Assembly: GCA_964545075.1 (NCBI GenBank)
Contig: CAZJFS010000010.1
Span: forward strand, 1 to 49,245
From: DAOPXV01 sp035352535
GTDB lineage: Bacteria; Muiribacteriota; UBA9980
Length of the DNA: 49,245 nt
Direction of reading: 5' to 3'
Part shown: positions 49,184-49,245 of the stretch, one piece after another
Position numbering within the stretch: the first letter of the stretch is position 1
Layout: each line of letters begins with the position of its first letter
The notes under the pieces: generated by a model
Seen by the model: only the letters and a program-made list of their open reading frames with translations
What the model was told of the DNA's origin: nothing
The model's database searches: none
Program-made: the position numbers and the translations under genes

Positions 49184-49245
49184 AGTATAGCCTCCGTTAG
49201 CGGCAATTTATTTACCGCGATAGTGTTTGACTTCTTTTAAAAAAT

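Overview
The window looks like the chromosome of a diderm, probably anaerobic and motile bacterium with moderately low GC and AT-rich intergenic DNA. Diderm character is suggested by a soluble lytic transglycosylase-type protein, several other secreted wall hydrolases, pseudopilins and many Sec signal peptides. Anaerobic or fermentative life is suggested by hybrid cluster protein (Hcp), a ferredoxin-like partner and tryptophanase. Motility is suggested by a CheW/MCP pair. Ribosome binding sites are strong (GGAGG or GGAGTGA), and TTG and GTG starts are common. I cannot place it in a phylum from this sequence alone. I saw no rRNA, tRNA, CRISPR array, complete insertion sequence or prophage.

Layout. 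1-2.6 kb: a coiled-coil protein with a GrpE-like domain, a zinc ribbon and TPRs, facing a histone-H1-like/AT-hook protein. 2.8-9.9 kb: a long-chain polyprenyl diphosphate synthase, an SH3-lytic transglycosylase with a secreted FG-GAP-like protein, a methyltransferase, a PAS histidine kinase and an ankyrin protein. 10.0-15.9 kb (minus strand): a six-gene operon with a lysozyme-like secreted protein, a PilX-like protein, two pseudopilins, a LysM-like protein and a TolB-like beta-propeller. 16.3-23.7 kb: two M23 peptidase/NHL-type propeller pairs in mirror orientation around a PAS histidine kinase. 23.8-27.1 kb (minus strand): tryptophanase, a leaderless pseudopilin-like membrane protein and HflX. 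27.2-31.0 kb: a nitrosative-stress-type cluster (ferredoxin-like protein, cupin, Hcp, then a DUF6790-like membrane protein) behind an FNR/CRP-type dyad at -41.5. 31.3-41.9 kb: a very large PocR/PAS/GAF sigma54 activator carrying a frameshift, a candidate -24/-12 promoter, a hybrid histidine kinase, CheW and a poly-HAMP chemoreceptor. 42.0-49.2 kb (minus strand): cobalamin-dependent methionine synthase, glucose-6-phosphate isomerase and a membrane hybrid histidine kinase.

How the parts may work together. Four times in 20 kb a secreted peptidoglycan hydrolase shares a transcription unit or neighbourhood with a secreted propeller-like protein. This recurring pairing, with pseudopilins and a LysM protein in one copy, is my best candidate for an undescribed envelope module. 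Signalling is dense: four histidine kinases and no stand-alone response regulator, so the sensory output must go through hybrid receivers or distant partners. Several promoters share one grammar (TTGAAA-like, 17 bp, TGA-TANNAT). The exceptions are the hcp promoter (FNR-type) and the hybrid kinase promoter (sigma54-type), so these two look specially regulated.
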